Source: Calamus simplicifolius (Eukaryota > Streptophyta > Magnoliopsida > Arecales > Arecaceae). Taken from it: a stretch of DNA of 64,000 bases. The notes under the pieces were generated by a model, which worked only from the letters and a program-made list of their open reading frames with translations, searched no databases and had not been told where the DNA came from. The DNA is taken from positions 186,001 to 250,000 of the forward strand of contig UESW01004767.1 of assembly GCA_900491605.1 (NCBI GenBank), in the 5' to 3' direction. Shown here piece after piece: positions 36,601 through 49,554 of this stretch. Every line of letters begins with the position of its first letter. Position 1 is the first letter of the stretch. A program made the position numbers and the translations under genes.

Positions 36601-39600
36601 TAAAGTAGATGAGTCCCAGAAGAAAGGCTGTCGGGGCAAATTTCAGCAGTTCCTGGTACCAAATTACTTCGGAGAGATATGTTACAGGGACATAATAATG
36701 TGGATCTATTCCCAAGGCTTCCTGAGCTTCCTCCAACTTTTCTTCAAATGACTCCACACTTCCAATATTGAAATAGTATTTATATTGGCTACGCGTATGT
36801 CTAGCAGGAGTATCTGTTGTTGAGCCATGGATTTCATTGTCCTGGGTTTGATTGTCTATCTGTGGCGAGCTCCTGACATAAACTTTTGCCACTGATTTGT
36901 TGGATACCACAATGTGATCGACCAAACCAGGTTCCAGCAGCTTGTTTTTGAACTCTTGAAAACTAATCTGTAGAAGAGGGGAAAAAATCCAAGTCATCTG
37001 GCATCAGAATAAGTAAAAGAAAGTTTTCCAGCACAATATAAAAAAGAAACGTTGCAACCACAATATGGAAAAATTGGATGATGAACATGTATATTATAAT
37101 TGTTACCAACTTTACAGAAGTTACAATCATCATATATAATACATGATTCTAGAAACAAATAATGCATTTCTCAAATTACTAACCATTTTAACAAGATGTA
37201 GATTGTATAAAGGTAGAGACTAGATGCATCTAATGATTGGAATATTGATCATTAAATTGTAAAATTTTCAGACTGCAGAGCAAGCAAAGGAGAAGCAAAT
37301 GCAGGGATTGTAAACATCAGTAGTTACTACCAGAAACAGGTAAGATTCCAAAGTGATGGATCTATGAAAATGACACAGAGCAGAAGTTATATCAAGTGGC
37401 AGTAGAATTTCAGACACTGAATAAAATAGCGATCCATGGAATTGGTGTCAATCTTGTATGGCCAGCATCAACCTTGTCTACTTTATGGAAAATAAACTGT
37501 CTTTCTGAACAACAAACTGTTAACTCCTGGCTTCAACCTACCATTCATGAACCACGAATGACATTCATTGGCCTTCCTATCCCTAGCTCACATGAGCCAT
37601 TTAAGCAATAACAGCCAAGCTTTTGTGATTTTGGTCATTGTTCTGTTTATCAAGACAAAAGAAACAAAATTATCTACTCTCTTATTAGCAGTGTCTGGAT
37701 ACTCTATAGAAAGGACTGCCAAATAAAATCACAGTCCTTTGTTCACCAGTAGGATTTAAAATGTGACATGAAGGAAGATGCCAAAGTCCTTAGAGTGGCT
37801 TGGATACATATTTATTTAGCAATTCTTAGCAATAGTAGATTAAAAGTTGGAATGGTACCAGATATTCTAATGGGGAGTTACACAGGAGCATAGATCTCTT
37901 CTACCTGCAAGTCAAGCAGACACTACTAGTAGCACCTAATAATGGAGAGCATGCCAACAGGTCATCTGTAACCAAAGGGGAAAGTGAACTCAGTTTTACT
38001 CTCATTCATCGCTTTTCCTTTGATTATCATGATGACTTTAATGTGGTTATCTTTGTTGGGAATTCGAGCATGACTGGAGCTTTATTTTCTGTTTCCAAAG
38101 GAATAACATGGAAAGGGTCAGGAGAGTAGAGGTGAAAAAGGGCATTTCATAGAGACAGCCATTGCCACCCACCACCACAACCAGTGGCTGCTCATTGCGA
38201 CAGAATTGGCTACAAGCCTCCCATTGCCCTCCTTTAATTTCTTCTGCAGCACAAACACCAAATCTTACACCTGAAAAAATATTAGGTACCATCCTTTTAT
38301 GTGTAATTGTGTACCTTTTATGTGTAATTGTGTCTCCTTCTTGATCCCAGCAAGAAGACACCCATCAAAACTATTCCCCAAGAAAGGCCTCAAGGAAACT
38401 TGAAGCTCAGCCATGGCTGATCAACAAAGAATTCACCAAGAAAATTCTTGAGATCAGAAAGGACTTTCCTCCAACTGAATGATCCCCACCACCTTCTGCT
38501 CACTCTAGATCACCCAAAAACCCAAACCCAGAGAGACAGCAGTGCTGATGCAACTGCCAGTGTTGGAACATCCTTTCCACCATCGTAATCATCCCTATCA
38601 TTGTATCCTTGGCATCTTTATCATTAATCAATCCTTCAGCATACTTCATAAGCTGTCTCAATAAAGTATTTCAAAATCGGCTTCACATTGCCAAAAATGT
38701 CAACAATAACAATATATGTGACATGTTACAATGGCACGTCCAACCTAAAGGTGTCAAACTTGGACTTCCAGTATCCATCATCAATGGAGACAATCAGGTT
38801 AATTGCAACGGGCTGCCCTGGACAATATCCAAATTTGGGCTAAACAAGGGAAGCACAATTAATGGAGGAGAGGAGTAGACGGGCATAACAGAGAGTTTAG
38901 TGTCCCAATTAGTCATTACTGACCAATGTGTTGCTTTCTCAAATTTGATGCCATGTGTATGGCCTACACAGCATGTAGATGGAGGAGGCCTACTTATGTG
39001 TAAATATACAATGCCATCTGAGAGCTATTTGGTACAAAAAGTGGAATGACATTGAAGAATGGAATTGTTAAAACTTTAACATGCTTTATCCTTTCACTAC
39101 CCTTAACCAGCCTAGTTAAGACTGAACAAACTTGAGTAAAGTCATCTGCTACCATCAACATGAATATCACAGAATTTTTATGTCACAAGAGTTGAACTCA
39201 ACTCAACTCAACTCATCTAAGCCTTTTCCCAACTACATGGGGTTGGCTACATGAATCTGCTTCCTCCATTCTACTCTATTCAGAACCAAGTCGACATTCA
39301 AATTATAAATAGTTATATTTTTTAATTAAAAAAAATATGTCACAAGAGTTGACAATTAAAAAAAATATGGACACACATAAGTAACTTAAAAAACAAAAAT
39401 TTGCAAGAATAGCTTTCATCAACTAAAAGCAGTTCATTGCCTCGCCTTGCCTTGGCAGTTTCACAATGAATCATGCACATTGCTGTAAGCTTATTAAAGC
39501 AGCCCAAAAAAGCAAGAATAATAGAAGTTTTGGCTTTTAAAGAAACTTTATTATGAATCTCTTTAGAATTCTTAGAAAACTTGTCTTATTCTTTTTAGAA

Positions 39601-40153
39601 GTCTTATTTTTGTCAACATGGAATTTCTGATTCTAGTCTCTTATTTTATGAAGTATTTCAATCCTATTTTGATCAAGTGTTCTGATTATAGTTTGATTTC
39701 TTTTGAACCAATTTTGCTCTATAATTATGTCCCCTCATGTACCCCACTGAATCAATAAATAATAAATTAAGTTATGAGAGTTTCTCTTTTTCTAGCTTGA
39801 AGTAACTCCTTGCGAGGCCATAATTTTTTTAGGATGATCGAAGATGTTGAATCAAAGACTCTCAAGGAGCTGATGTGAAACCAGTAGTTATCCTATTTCT
39901 GTTTGCCTGCATCAAATTTGGTTTCTTTGCTAGGCCTACCTGTATCAAATTTGGCATTAGTGTCAAATTTGCCTGCATCAGATTTTGTATCAAAGGCAAT
40001 CCTGATAATCATTTTTTTCCCTCTCCACCTTATTTTTCTTTTCCTTTTTCATCTTCAAAACCCTTGAAAAAAATTCTTTCCATACCTTTGATTTCTATCT
40101 CAAAAATTTTTTGTGTACCTTTTTTCACCACCTCCTTCTGGCCTATATTCTAT

Positions 40154-40188
<35 letters not shown>

Positions 40189-43100
40189 AAGAAAAAGAGT
40201 ATTGAAAAAAAAGAGTGAAGAGAGAGTGTGTGCTGAAAAAAAGAGTTGCAAAAAACAAAAAGAGTGAAATGGGGAAAGAAAGCAAAGCAGAAAAAAAAAA
40301 GAAAAAAAAATGGGAGAGACTTCCTCAATTGATTACAGCCGTCATTAATATAAGGTGTGGTGCATCTGAAAATCAGTGTGCACCCTTATTTCTGATGTTT
40401 GTATACGATTGCCCAATGCTTGTGTACTACCTTTCATGGCACATGCAAGCAGCAATACTATTGGCACCTTCAACTTAGAAGATTGTATAATACAATTGAA
40501 ACATCGGATAGATGATGTGTTTAATGAAGAAGCTACTAAGCTTGCAGCTTCCCTTGATCAACTGGAGAATGATGATGATGTTGAAGTGCTTATGTTAGTT
40601 CTACTTACCACATCAAAAGAAAAAGAAGAATGGCATAAAAATCAAGTTTTTCATCATAATATGGATTACTATGAATGGAAAGTTTCATTGATTATTGATG
40701 AATTAGTACAAATATTGCATCCACGAAGCTTGTAGAGAAAATTAATTTGAAGATTATATTGCATCCAAAGCCCTATAAAGTTTCTTGGTTCAATAGTTAT
40801 GCACCTATGGTCAGCCACAAATGTCTTGTCACCTTCATATGGGGCAAAGATTATTTTGATGAAGCTTGGTGTGATGCCATTTTGATGAATGTTAGCCACA
40901 TCCTATTAGGTTGTCCATAGATTTATGATAAAGGTGTTATTCATTGAGGTAGAGATAACACATACTTTCAGGAATGGGATAAACCTCAATTTGTATCCTC
41001 AAAAGGAGCTGTCTAACCTTAACAAGTAGAAAGTCGATCAAGAAATTAATTAGAGAACTAATGAGGGAGCAAGGAATTCAAAATATAAAGATCATATAAG
41101 TGCCATTTTGAATTAAAAAAAATACCAAGACAAGAGCTTCTTTCATATTCAAAGGATGCTAATAACAAAGTAGAAAGCCATGAAGTCAGGAAGCCAATTA
41201 AAGATATCCCTAAAATGTTGGATCACTCAACGGAAATAGAGAAGATAACAGTGAAGAAGAAAATACCCTTGCCCGTTGTGGACAAGCAATCGAAAACAAT
41301 TGAAAGCAAGAAAAAAAATGGCAATTTAATGAATAAAGAGATAGACTCAAAAGGAAATCTTGACTCTAAAGCAATGGTGGTAGAGAAAGCCTTGGTAGAA
41401 CAACATACAAGTAAACATAAGGGCTTTTCTTTTGATTTACAAAGAGAAAATAAAAGAGAAGCTCAGAGAGGTTAAATTCTAAGAAACATTTGGGTTGACA
41501 AATCTAACTAAACAGATTTCTCCTCAAAAAGCTATTTTATATAAATAAGGAAAGATATTCCAGCAAAAAGACTAGCTATTTGAAAGCAATAGAAAATTGA
41601 ATAAAAAAGGTAAAACGTCATAATATTATTACATCAAGCATTATCGAGAAGCAAAAATTCAAAGAAAGGAACATAGAAATCTTAGATGCTATTTAATTGA
41701 AAGTGATTTTACAGCATATAAGAAAAGATCATATGTTTTTAAATGCTCAAATTATGTTTTTGAAGATCATACATGGATTACCTACAAAAATTTAACCTAC
41801 ATTTCTATAAATGGCAAAGGATTTGTTAGTAAATGAATTTTTCAAGCCAGAGAGAGTAGATGCAGCTCAAAAAAGCACGAATAAGAGAAGTTTTAACATT
41901 TAAGAAAACTTTATTGTGAATCTCCTTTAAAGTCTTATTCTTATCAACATGAAATCAGTCTATGATTCTAGTCTTATTTTTGAAAGGATTTTGGTCCTAA
42001 TTTGATTAAATGTTCTGATTATAGTCTATTTTTTTTATAAAAAAAACAGTTTTGCTCTATAAATAGACTCTTAATGTACCCCATTGAATTAATGGTAATG
42101 AATTAAGTTATGAAAGGTTTTTTTCTAGCTTGGAGTAATTTCTTGCTAAATAGTTCGAGGCCATATATTCTTTAGGACGGTTAAAGATGCTGAATCAAAG
42201 ACCTTCAAAGAGCTAGTGCAAAACTAGTAGTTATCACCCTTTCATATGCCTGCATTAGATTTGGTGTCCCTATTAGATTTGTCTGCATCAGATTTGGTAT
42301 CACAGTGGAGGAAGCAGATTCATGTAGTTGAAAAAAAAGGCTTAGATGAGTTGAGTTGTTGTAGATTTGGTATTAGAGCTAAGTTTGCCTGCATCACTCA
42401 TACTCCTCTAGAAAAAGATTATTTATAGTTAATAAAAGGCATTGTAGTTATGGGTAGGTGCTATGACTACTTTTTGTTGTTTTCAACAAAGGCCAAAATA
42501 TTTACTTAAACATCCTTTTATTACATAAACCATTGAAATGATAATGGTAAGTCAACATTAAAAATGAAGCAAGCTATGAATTATTGTGAGTGTGAACACT
42601 ATGCCACAGTTTTTGAGATGGTTCATCTAACACATATCCAAGTCATATGGAGGCACAAGAGAAATTAAAACTCAACTCAACTCAACTCATCTAAGCCTTT
42701 TCCCAACTACATGGGGTCGGCTACATGAATCTGCTTCCTCCACTCTGCTCTATTTAGGCACAAGAGAAATTACTTGAGTCAATATATATTAACTCTATAC
42801 ATGTGCAATTCCATGCATATGCCTATGTACCCTCCGTGTTGTTTTATCTAAATTTTTTAGGTTCATCATCTCAAACACCCATATCCATCTCACCATGTGC
42901 TACCTGAGTCCATGCCAACCATGTCACAGGTAGCAAGTCTTTACCAAGCATTGGTTGTATCTTCAGCCTTATAGCACAGCTCCTGAGAAACTCAACTAAC
43001 ATGCGCCTTGAAGTTAAACCAATGATAATGGATTAGCTGAACAGTTACTTAAGAAACAGGGAGGTAGAGAACCAGCCAACTTACTGACCATATACTAATT

Positions 43101-46100
43101 TACATGAGGAGCTTGTAAAGAAAGATGGGATGGCCATGTAGTTTTGAATTATCAAGCAAAAATTTCCCCTTCTAATGATATACGCTTGTGATGGGACCAC
43201 TTCATGGAACTCATAAGATATAACCTCCTCCAGTATCACAGAAAGCAGAAGAGAATTTCTGGAACGCATAAGTTCCATCAGAATCTCCATAAAAGTTTGC
43301 ACGACATTACTTATTTACTTGATATAAGTAATTGGTATGGAGTCAAACTAAACAATCATAACAAACAATTAGTTAATTCTTTGCATGGAGAAACTGATTT
43401 TAGCAAAACAAGATCATAAATGCATGAAGATAGTCATTGAAGATAAGCTGACCTCTTTCTGGTCAAAAGAACCTGCAGAAAAAGATGAAAACAACAGGCC
43501 AATAAATATAAGAGGAGCTAGGAAACTCTGCAACTGCTTCATGAAATTCTCTTGGAAATTTCCATGGTCATCTGCACTTGAATCCTCTAAAGGTGAGCAA
43601 AACAATAAACACAATTAGATTCAAGTGCAGAAACAATTTATCAGGCTAGTTTCTTAAGAGAAATTATAATTTTCATTCAGAGCCTAAGCTCCCATTAAAA
43701 TTGAAATTTTTTTTTTATAAAACCGCTATTAGGCCAGCTTTGTTATATGGAATAGAGTGTTAGGCAAAACTGCAACATGTGAATAAATTAAGTGTAACAG
43801 AAATGCGCATGTTAAAATGGATATGTCGTAAAACTTTAAAAGATAGAATTAGAAATAAGCATATACAAGAAACGATAGGAATAGCCCCGATTGAAAATAA
43901 AATGAGAGAAAACCGATTATGGTGGTTTGGACATATACACCAAAGACCTTTAGATGCTCCAGTTAGAACGAGTGATCTTTTAACAGTCCATGGTAATGAT
44001 AGAGATAGAGGTAGACCTAAATTAATATGGATAGAAATAATTAAGAGAGATAACTATTTGTAATTTGAGTATAGACTTAATCCTAAATAGAGTAGAGTGG
44101 AGAAAGCAGATTCATGTAGCCGACCCCATGTAGTTGGGAAAAGGCTTAGTTGAGTTGAGTTGTTGAGTATTCAGAGCTGAGCTGAGAACAAATCATGAAA
44201 ATGCTGGATAAAGCCTTAAAAAACGTGACCTATTAGGGTAAAGGATCTGCATTTTGAATAACTTCAGTGTCATAATTGAACTCGACATGTGTATGAACAA
44301 TATAATGGAAGCTCTTATCTTAGAAAGCATAGACAAATTGATTCATTGACATACTCAACTCAACTCATCTAAGCCTTTTCCCAACTACATAGGGTTGGCT
44401 TCCTCCACTCTACTCTATTCAAAAAAATTGATTCATTGACATAATGACTAAAAATGTGGCATTAGCATGAACTCTCCTACAAGTATGACAGAAGAAGAAA
44501 AAAAAAAAAACAATGTGCAAGACATGAATTACATCTAATGACTTTGTAGCTTGCTGCTTAAATAAAAAGATCTGTACTAGCTCAGAATTTTGTTGCTGCA
44601 GTAAGGTTCAGCTTTGTCCACACCATACTCCAAATGAGGCAGAAATGTGTCTAAATATGACACAGATACACTTTAGTCTTCAAAGCAAATATGAAGCTTG
44701 GACTTGGGGTCAAATTGAGCTATCTTCTTCCTTTGGTTATTTTTTTTATGCATAAGCATAAATTGCCAAATAAAAGATTAAAGAAGTTGCCTTCCTACCC
44801 ATTGCTTGTCTAGATTCTATGACACCCCACTCAACTGAAGTTATGAGACCAAGTATCAAATACGATATCAAGTGACTAAAACTTTGTGTCAAGTTAAGAT
44901 TCGGTTTCATAAAGTTTTCAAATTTGCTGATTCATTCTTTGACTTTGATCCACAACATCATACTAATGGGCTAAGACTTGTAGGTTGTGATGAAGGTCAA
45001 TAATATATGCTTGTCCTCCCGATCTTTGGAATTTTTTTTTAAAAAAATGTACAATTTACGTTGCAAATTGGAGAACTTAAGTTACTGATGTCAAAATACA
45101 CAAGGAAGAACTTGTTGCTTATGTAAACAAAATAATTCTACCAATTTTCTAAGATTTTGTGCGTGCAAGGATCCAACGACCTGAATCACAGGTAACCATG
45201 GTGAATTATCTAGATGCTATTTATCATATCTATAACTGCAAGGTTGAACAGTTCTAAGCAATGAGACCAAGATATGAGATATGATATCAAGCAATGAAAA
45301 AAGTTGATGCCGAATTGAGATTCACTTGTATAAACTTTATCAAAATTTGCTGGCCCATTCTTTGGCTTTGATCTACAACATCATACTAATGGGATAAGAT
45401 TTGTAGGCATAATCTCCCAATCCTTTGAAAAATAAAAATAAAAAATAAAGATAAAGCATGAATAATTTATGTTGCAAATTGTACAACTTAAGTTACTGAT
45501 GTCAAAATACACAAAGAAGAACTTGTCATTTATGTAGCCAAAACAATTCTACCAATTTGCTAAGATTTTACACCTGCAAGGATACAACAACTTGAATCAC
45601 TAGTACCTGTGGTGAATTATCTAGATGTTATTTATCATTGGTAGAATTGTAAGGTCGAACAGTTCTAATTGCCACCTTCTAATTGCATAGATGTAATAAT
45701 AATTATAAGAGCTACAGCCTTGATAGATAAAAAACTTATTTGTGGTGCATGCATCCAACAGATTGACATCACCTACCTTTTGAATCTGATTTGCGATTCC
45801 CATTCCCTTTTGGAATTTCCGTCTTATTCTTTGGGTAGTAATTTTCATAATCTACAGAGTCCAAACAAGATAAGATTATTTTTGCAAACAACAATTATAT
45901 GAGCAGAACAGAGAATCATCAAAAGAATCAAACTGCGATAATGCCGTGTCTTACTCTTCTTCCTGGGAGATTCACTTGAAAAGAACCGCTTAAAACTAGG
46001 GTTTGCGAGCAGAAACCTCCAAGCATAAAGGTGATTCCCTGCACCAACGGCCTTACTTGCTCCAATGAAAGTCAGATAACTCCTCGGAAACCCTAATCCA

Positions 46101-46340
46101 CCATTATCACCTCGAAAGCAGGGCGATTGCAGGAGCTTTTCATTCAGAACCCCAGACCTCGCGCCAAAACCACCCAGAAGAGGGCCCTGAGCGATGGAAA
46201 TCGGCGTCCGAACCGCGAAATGCGTGTCAGAAAAAAAAATCGAACAAAGAAAGATTCAAGAAAATTGCGAGAGGCCTTACCCTTTGGGATCTAGAGCGTG
46301 CGGATCGCGCGAGAGACCGGCCGAGACTCGAAAAACTCAT
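31840..46340 (-). CDS. FTSH: Mitochondrial m-AAA type FtsH metalloprotease, 8 exons, intact
   Basis: Exons in order: 46281-46340, 45955-46186, 45777-45851, 43453-43586, 36482-36967, 35497-36264, 33790-34017, 31840-32322. They sum to 2,466 nt, 821 residues, in one unbroken frame with GT-AG introns. The N-terminus MSFSSLGRSLARSARSRSQR is an Arg/Ser-rich presequence. A transmembrane segment follows in exon 4 (LAPLIFIGLLFSSF) and another in exon 5 (APTAFLLGLIYFMG). The AAA domain has Walker A GPPGTGKT (373-380), Walker B IIFIDEID (428-435) and the second region of homology TNRPDILDKALLRPGRFD. The zinc site is HESGH (598-602) with the third ligand Asp near 674. This is the FtsH3/FtsH10 (Arabidopsis) and OsFtsH3/8 type, forming hexamers in the inner mitochondrial membrane with the active site in the matrix, for protein quality control and processing. 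Introns 3 and 4 carry many retroelement fragments. Confidence 0.95.
33598..33666. repeat. (GT)n(GA)n compound microsatellite in FtsH intron 7
   Basis: About 16 GT units run directly into about 18 GA units. Confidence 0.97.
39196..39335 (-). mobile_element. 140-bp RTE LINE fragment in FtsH intron 4
   Basis: A minus-strand copy of the LINE 3' end, beginning with CTCAA repeats and the catctaagcctttt box. It is flanked by a perfect 17-bp duplication TATGTCACAAGAGTTGA (39179-39195 and 39336-39352). Confidence 0.9.
40157..40187. repeat. (GA)n microsatellite
   Basis: About 15 GA units inside the degenerate LTR element, followed by a purine-rich region. Confidence 0.9.
42301..42362 (+). mobile_element. 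62-bp RTE LINE fragment inside an LTR-like repeat
   Basis: Carries the plus-strand LINE 3' end (gaagcagattcatgtag, then gagttgagttgtt). The 11-bp duplication AGATTTGGTAT lies at 42290-42300 and 42363-42373. It separates the end of the right LTR-like repeat from its primer-site sequence. Confidence 0.82.
42668..42755 (-). mobile_element. 88-bp RTE LINE fragment in FtsH intron 4
   Basis: A minus-strand LINE 3' end with a perfect 17-bp duplication AGGCACAAGAGAAATTA at 42651-42667 and 42756-42772. Confidence 0.9.
43684..44168 (+). mobile_element. 485-bp 5'-truncated RTE LINE copy in FtsH intron 3
   Basis: Covers the C-terminal part of the LINE protein: an open frame at 43779-44063 reads LSVTEMRMLKWICRKTLKDR and later RLWWFGHIHQRPLDAPVR. 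The 3' tail is gagttgagttg. A 9-bp duplication ATTCAGAGC lies at 43675-43683 and 44169-44177. It aligns with about 16660-17129 of the full-length copy and is less damaged there. Confidence 0.9.
44354..44424 (-). mobile_element. 71-bp RTE LINE fragment in FtsH intron 3
   Basis: A minus-strand LINE 3' end, flanked by the 19-bp duplication AAATTGATTCATTGACATA at 44335-44353 and 44425-44443. Confidence 0.9.
44838..45668. repeat. Tandem duplication of about 410 bp in FtsH intron 3
   Basis: Unit 1 is about 44850-45258 and unit 2 about 45262-45668. Shared blocks include 'caacatcatactaatggg', 'acttaagttactgatgtcaa', 'aattctaccaattt' and 'tggtgaattatctagatg', in the same order. Divergence is moderate. 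Confidence 0.85.
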
Positions 46341-46892
46341 CCTTCGGTGCAATTGCACATGGATTGGGAAGCCCTAGAAAGCAATGGACCGGGGATGGAC
46401 GTCCGGGGATTTATCGGCGATGCGCGGGGAGGGGGGAAGGGGTGTTGGGTGTGGGAGACGAATCGCGCGCTCCGCTCGGACGACGGAGGAGGGGTGCGTG
46501 GTGATGGGCCGAGGAGGACGGGGGCGGTACGAACAACGATCCCCTTGTTTCGCCACGGGGTTGGAGCGGGCTATCGCAAGCCTCTGGTTTCCTGACGGCA
46601 AGCGCAGAGCCATTCCAGAATCATGGACCTACATATCCATGTAAGTTTTATGCATCTTTTTTTGTACATTTATTTACATGTTCATAATTTTGAATATTTA
46701 AAATTATATACATATCTTCCTAATTTTTTCATTAATGATTTTTCTTTTGAAATTTATTATTATATTCTTAGCAATTATTTCTTCATGTACGTTTTTTTTA
46801 TTGAGATAAAAAATATGCTATAAAAAAAAGTAATTTTAATATGCATTTTACATAATTTTTAAATATTTATAAAGATATATACATAAAAAGAA
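46341..46892. other. FtsH 5' flank
   Basis: A GC-rich upstream region (to about 46620) probably holds the FtsH promoter and 5' UTR on the minus strand. It contains one TGGGCC site II element at 46505-46510. Beyond it the sequence becomes AT-rich. The ORFs in the GC-rich part have no recognisable domain. Confidence 0.45.
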
Positions 46893-47062
<170 letters not shown>

Positions 47063-48114
47063 GTATGCATGCGTACATGTCTGTGTGAATAGTAATTTGC
47101 AATGATAAGTATAATTTTGAATATTTATAAAGTTATACTTGTAAAAAAAAATCACATCTAAAGTGATTCTTAACATAAATAATGCTCAAGTACTTTAATT
47201 TTTATATTTTTTCTACATTTTTATTTTGCTTATGGTATAAAGTATGCAAATTTGTAAAATTATTTAATAATAATAACAGATATAAGATGGCAAGATAAGG
47301 CATGATGAGGATGGCTATTCATATAATAATGGTATAATGTTAGGATATAAAATTAAATATTGAATACCAAGTTGAATCGCTTTCTTAAGGAAAAGTCTTT
47401 GTACATCGCCTCCGATGCAACAAATCCAATGTAGGTTGCACCGTTCCTCCTTACTGGTCTACGTGGATTCTATGTGGCCTGATATTGCGGAACGGAATAG
47501 TATTGATACGATGTGATGTTTTAATCATGACGTCCATTAAAAGCGCTTCTGCTTTATTTTAAAAAATGATGTGCATACGAAAATATTCTTTCCCTTCAGC
47601 TTACTTCTACCCACCATCTTTTCTTGGATTATATCTGATGGATAGAAGAAAAACTCTTTTCATTCTAAAACATTCTTTCCCCTCGCTCTAGCTTTCGCGT
47701 GCAAAGAATTAGTCCAAGGTTTGAGCAAGATCCTCTCCCTCGCTTTGATAGTCCGGTTTAAGGATTTTCTCATGTTTTTGTTGGTGATATAAGCTTCTTC
47801 GTTGCTCAGAAAAGTGCTCCGAAAAGTATTCTGATTTTTGATCGAAAGAAAATATTTTAGCTTCAAGGCTGGAATACCTAGCTACTGAAGATTTCTTCAT
47901 TAACTTCAGGAGAAATATCATTCACAACAGAAGTAAAAAGTTTTTGTTCTCACATCTTTTTATAGTTCCTTTATTACACCAACTATTTTGGTCGTTAGAG
48001 GAAGTTAATGCATTAGGAAACCGTTTAATGCTCAGGTAGCATCCCTGGCATGTTATGACAATTTGGGAGTCATAACTCAGTCCTTTAGCAAATGTCAATA
48101 CCTTTAGTTTCATA
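47063..48114. other. Unassigned AT-rich region left of the copia element
   Basis: No gene or clear transposon terminus found. It may contain further copia- or other retroelement-derived sequence, since the copia element loses its recognisable coding sequence at about 48115. Confidence 0.35.
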
Positions 48115-48419
48115 TTTTTCTATGTCATCTAATCGGTCTGTGTCAATTTGTGATTCTTAGTTTTACTAAGCTCAATATTTCTCCCATTGTCCTTTCTTAG
48201 AAAAATCTCATTCTCTAGAAATATGGCATGCCTTGAGACAAAAACCTTTTGCTCGATTGGATGGTAGAAGTAGTATCCTTCTGTTTCTTTAGGATACCCT
48301 ACAAAATTACACTTATCGGATCTAGCTTCAAGCTTGTCCGACTCATTACACTTTATATAGGCATAGCAACCCCAAATCCTTAGATGACTAAGGGATGATT
48401 TCTTTCCACACCATATCTC

Positions 48420-48720
48420 ATAGGGAGTGAAACTGATCGACTTAGATGAAACTTAGTTTAGAGTGTATTCAACTATATGTAGCGCATAACCCCAAAACAT
48501 TTTTGGGAGATTTGCAAAGTTCATCATAGATCGCACCATATCTAATAGTGTACGATTTCTCCTTTCTGATACATCATTATACTGTGGCGTACCAGGAGGA
48601 GTTCACTGAGAGATAATCCCATTCTCCTTCAAATATTCTAAGAACATATGGCTTAAGTATTCCCCACCTCGATCTGATCGAAGTATCTTAATACTTTTGT
48701 CACTTTGTTTTTCTACCTCG
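48420..48720 (-). pseudogene. Copia integrase core fragment
   Basis: Translated in pieces on the minus strand it shows RSDRGGEYL followed by PPGTPQYNDVSERRNRTLLD and MVRSMMNFANLPKMFWGYAL, the second Asp and the Glu region of a copia integrase. Stops interrupt it. Confidence 0.85.
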
Positions 48721-49554
48721 GATTTAAATTCTTTGAACTTTTCAAAGGCTTCAGATTTATGCTTCATCAGATATACGTAACCATACTATGGTCATCTTTG
48801 AATGTGATGAAGTAAGAAAAATCTTCTATTGTATGAATATTGATAGGACCACATACATCAGAATACTAGTCCTAAACATTTAGTTGCTCGCTCATCCTTT
48901 TAGTAAAAGGTGACTTAGTCATTTTGTCACGTAAGCATGACTCACATTCCTCAAACGATTCCCAATCAATGAGCCCAAGTAGCCATCCTTATGTAACTTG
49001 GTTAAACATTTCATTTACATAGCCTAAACGATAGTGCTATAGGTACAAGTTCTTAGAATTATTTAATTTTAATTTCTTAGTTTCTATATTGAGAACATGC
49101 ATTGTAAATTCAAAACATAAATCTCATTGAACATAGCATAACCAAAGAACATTTCATTTAAAAAATTAAAATTCCTTTATTTTCAATTTCAAATGTATAT
49201 CCATCATTTACAAGATATGAAACGGAAATAATATTCTTTGTTATGTTTAACATAGTAAGAATTATTAAGTTCCATTACAAGCTCAGTGGACAAAGATAAA
49301 GAACAAAATCCTACAGCTAAAGCAGCAACCTTTGCTCTATTTCCTATGCGCAGGATCACTTCATCTTTCTCAGCTTTCTACTGCTTCTTATCATCTGCAT
49401 ATTAATACAAATATGAGATCCACAACCGGTATCCAATACCCAAGTGGAATAAAAGTAACAGAAGAAAACATCTCAAATATAAATATACCTGATGTAGAAG
49501 CATCCATATGTTTATTTTCTTTCAGCTAGCCAGATAAGCCATGCAGTTTTGCTT

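Larger units (their letters stand above)
39499..42400 (+). mobile_element. Degenerate LTR retroelement with two LTR-like direct repeats
   Basis: Two diverged direct repeats of about 430-490 bp, at about 39499-39984 and 41862-42367. Shared landmarks are gcagc-caaaaaagca at the start, 'ttttgctctata', 'aattaagttatgaga/agg' and 'gaggccata'. Both are followed by a tRNA-iMet-like primer site: a poor match near 39985-39997, and TGGTATTAGAGC (11 of 12) at 42368-42379. The internal 1.9 kb has one 120-codon frame (40376-40735) that I cannot assign. It looks like a non-autonomous element, possibly a rearranged LTR-internal-LTR-internal structure, in FtsH intron 4. Confidence 0.6.

Noticed and set aside
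37396..38880. Long non-repetitive stretch in FtsH intron 4 with small ORFs (37396-37611, 38609-38878)
   Set aside because: It reads somewhat like decayed coding sequence, but I could not assign a family or find element ends.
46194..46644. Several ORFs in the GC-rich FtsH 5' flank
   Set aside because: They overlap the FtsH promoter, first exon and intron 1, change frame freely and show no domain.
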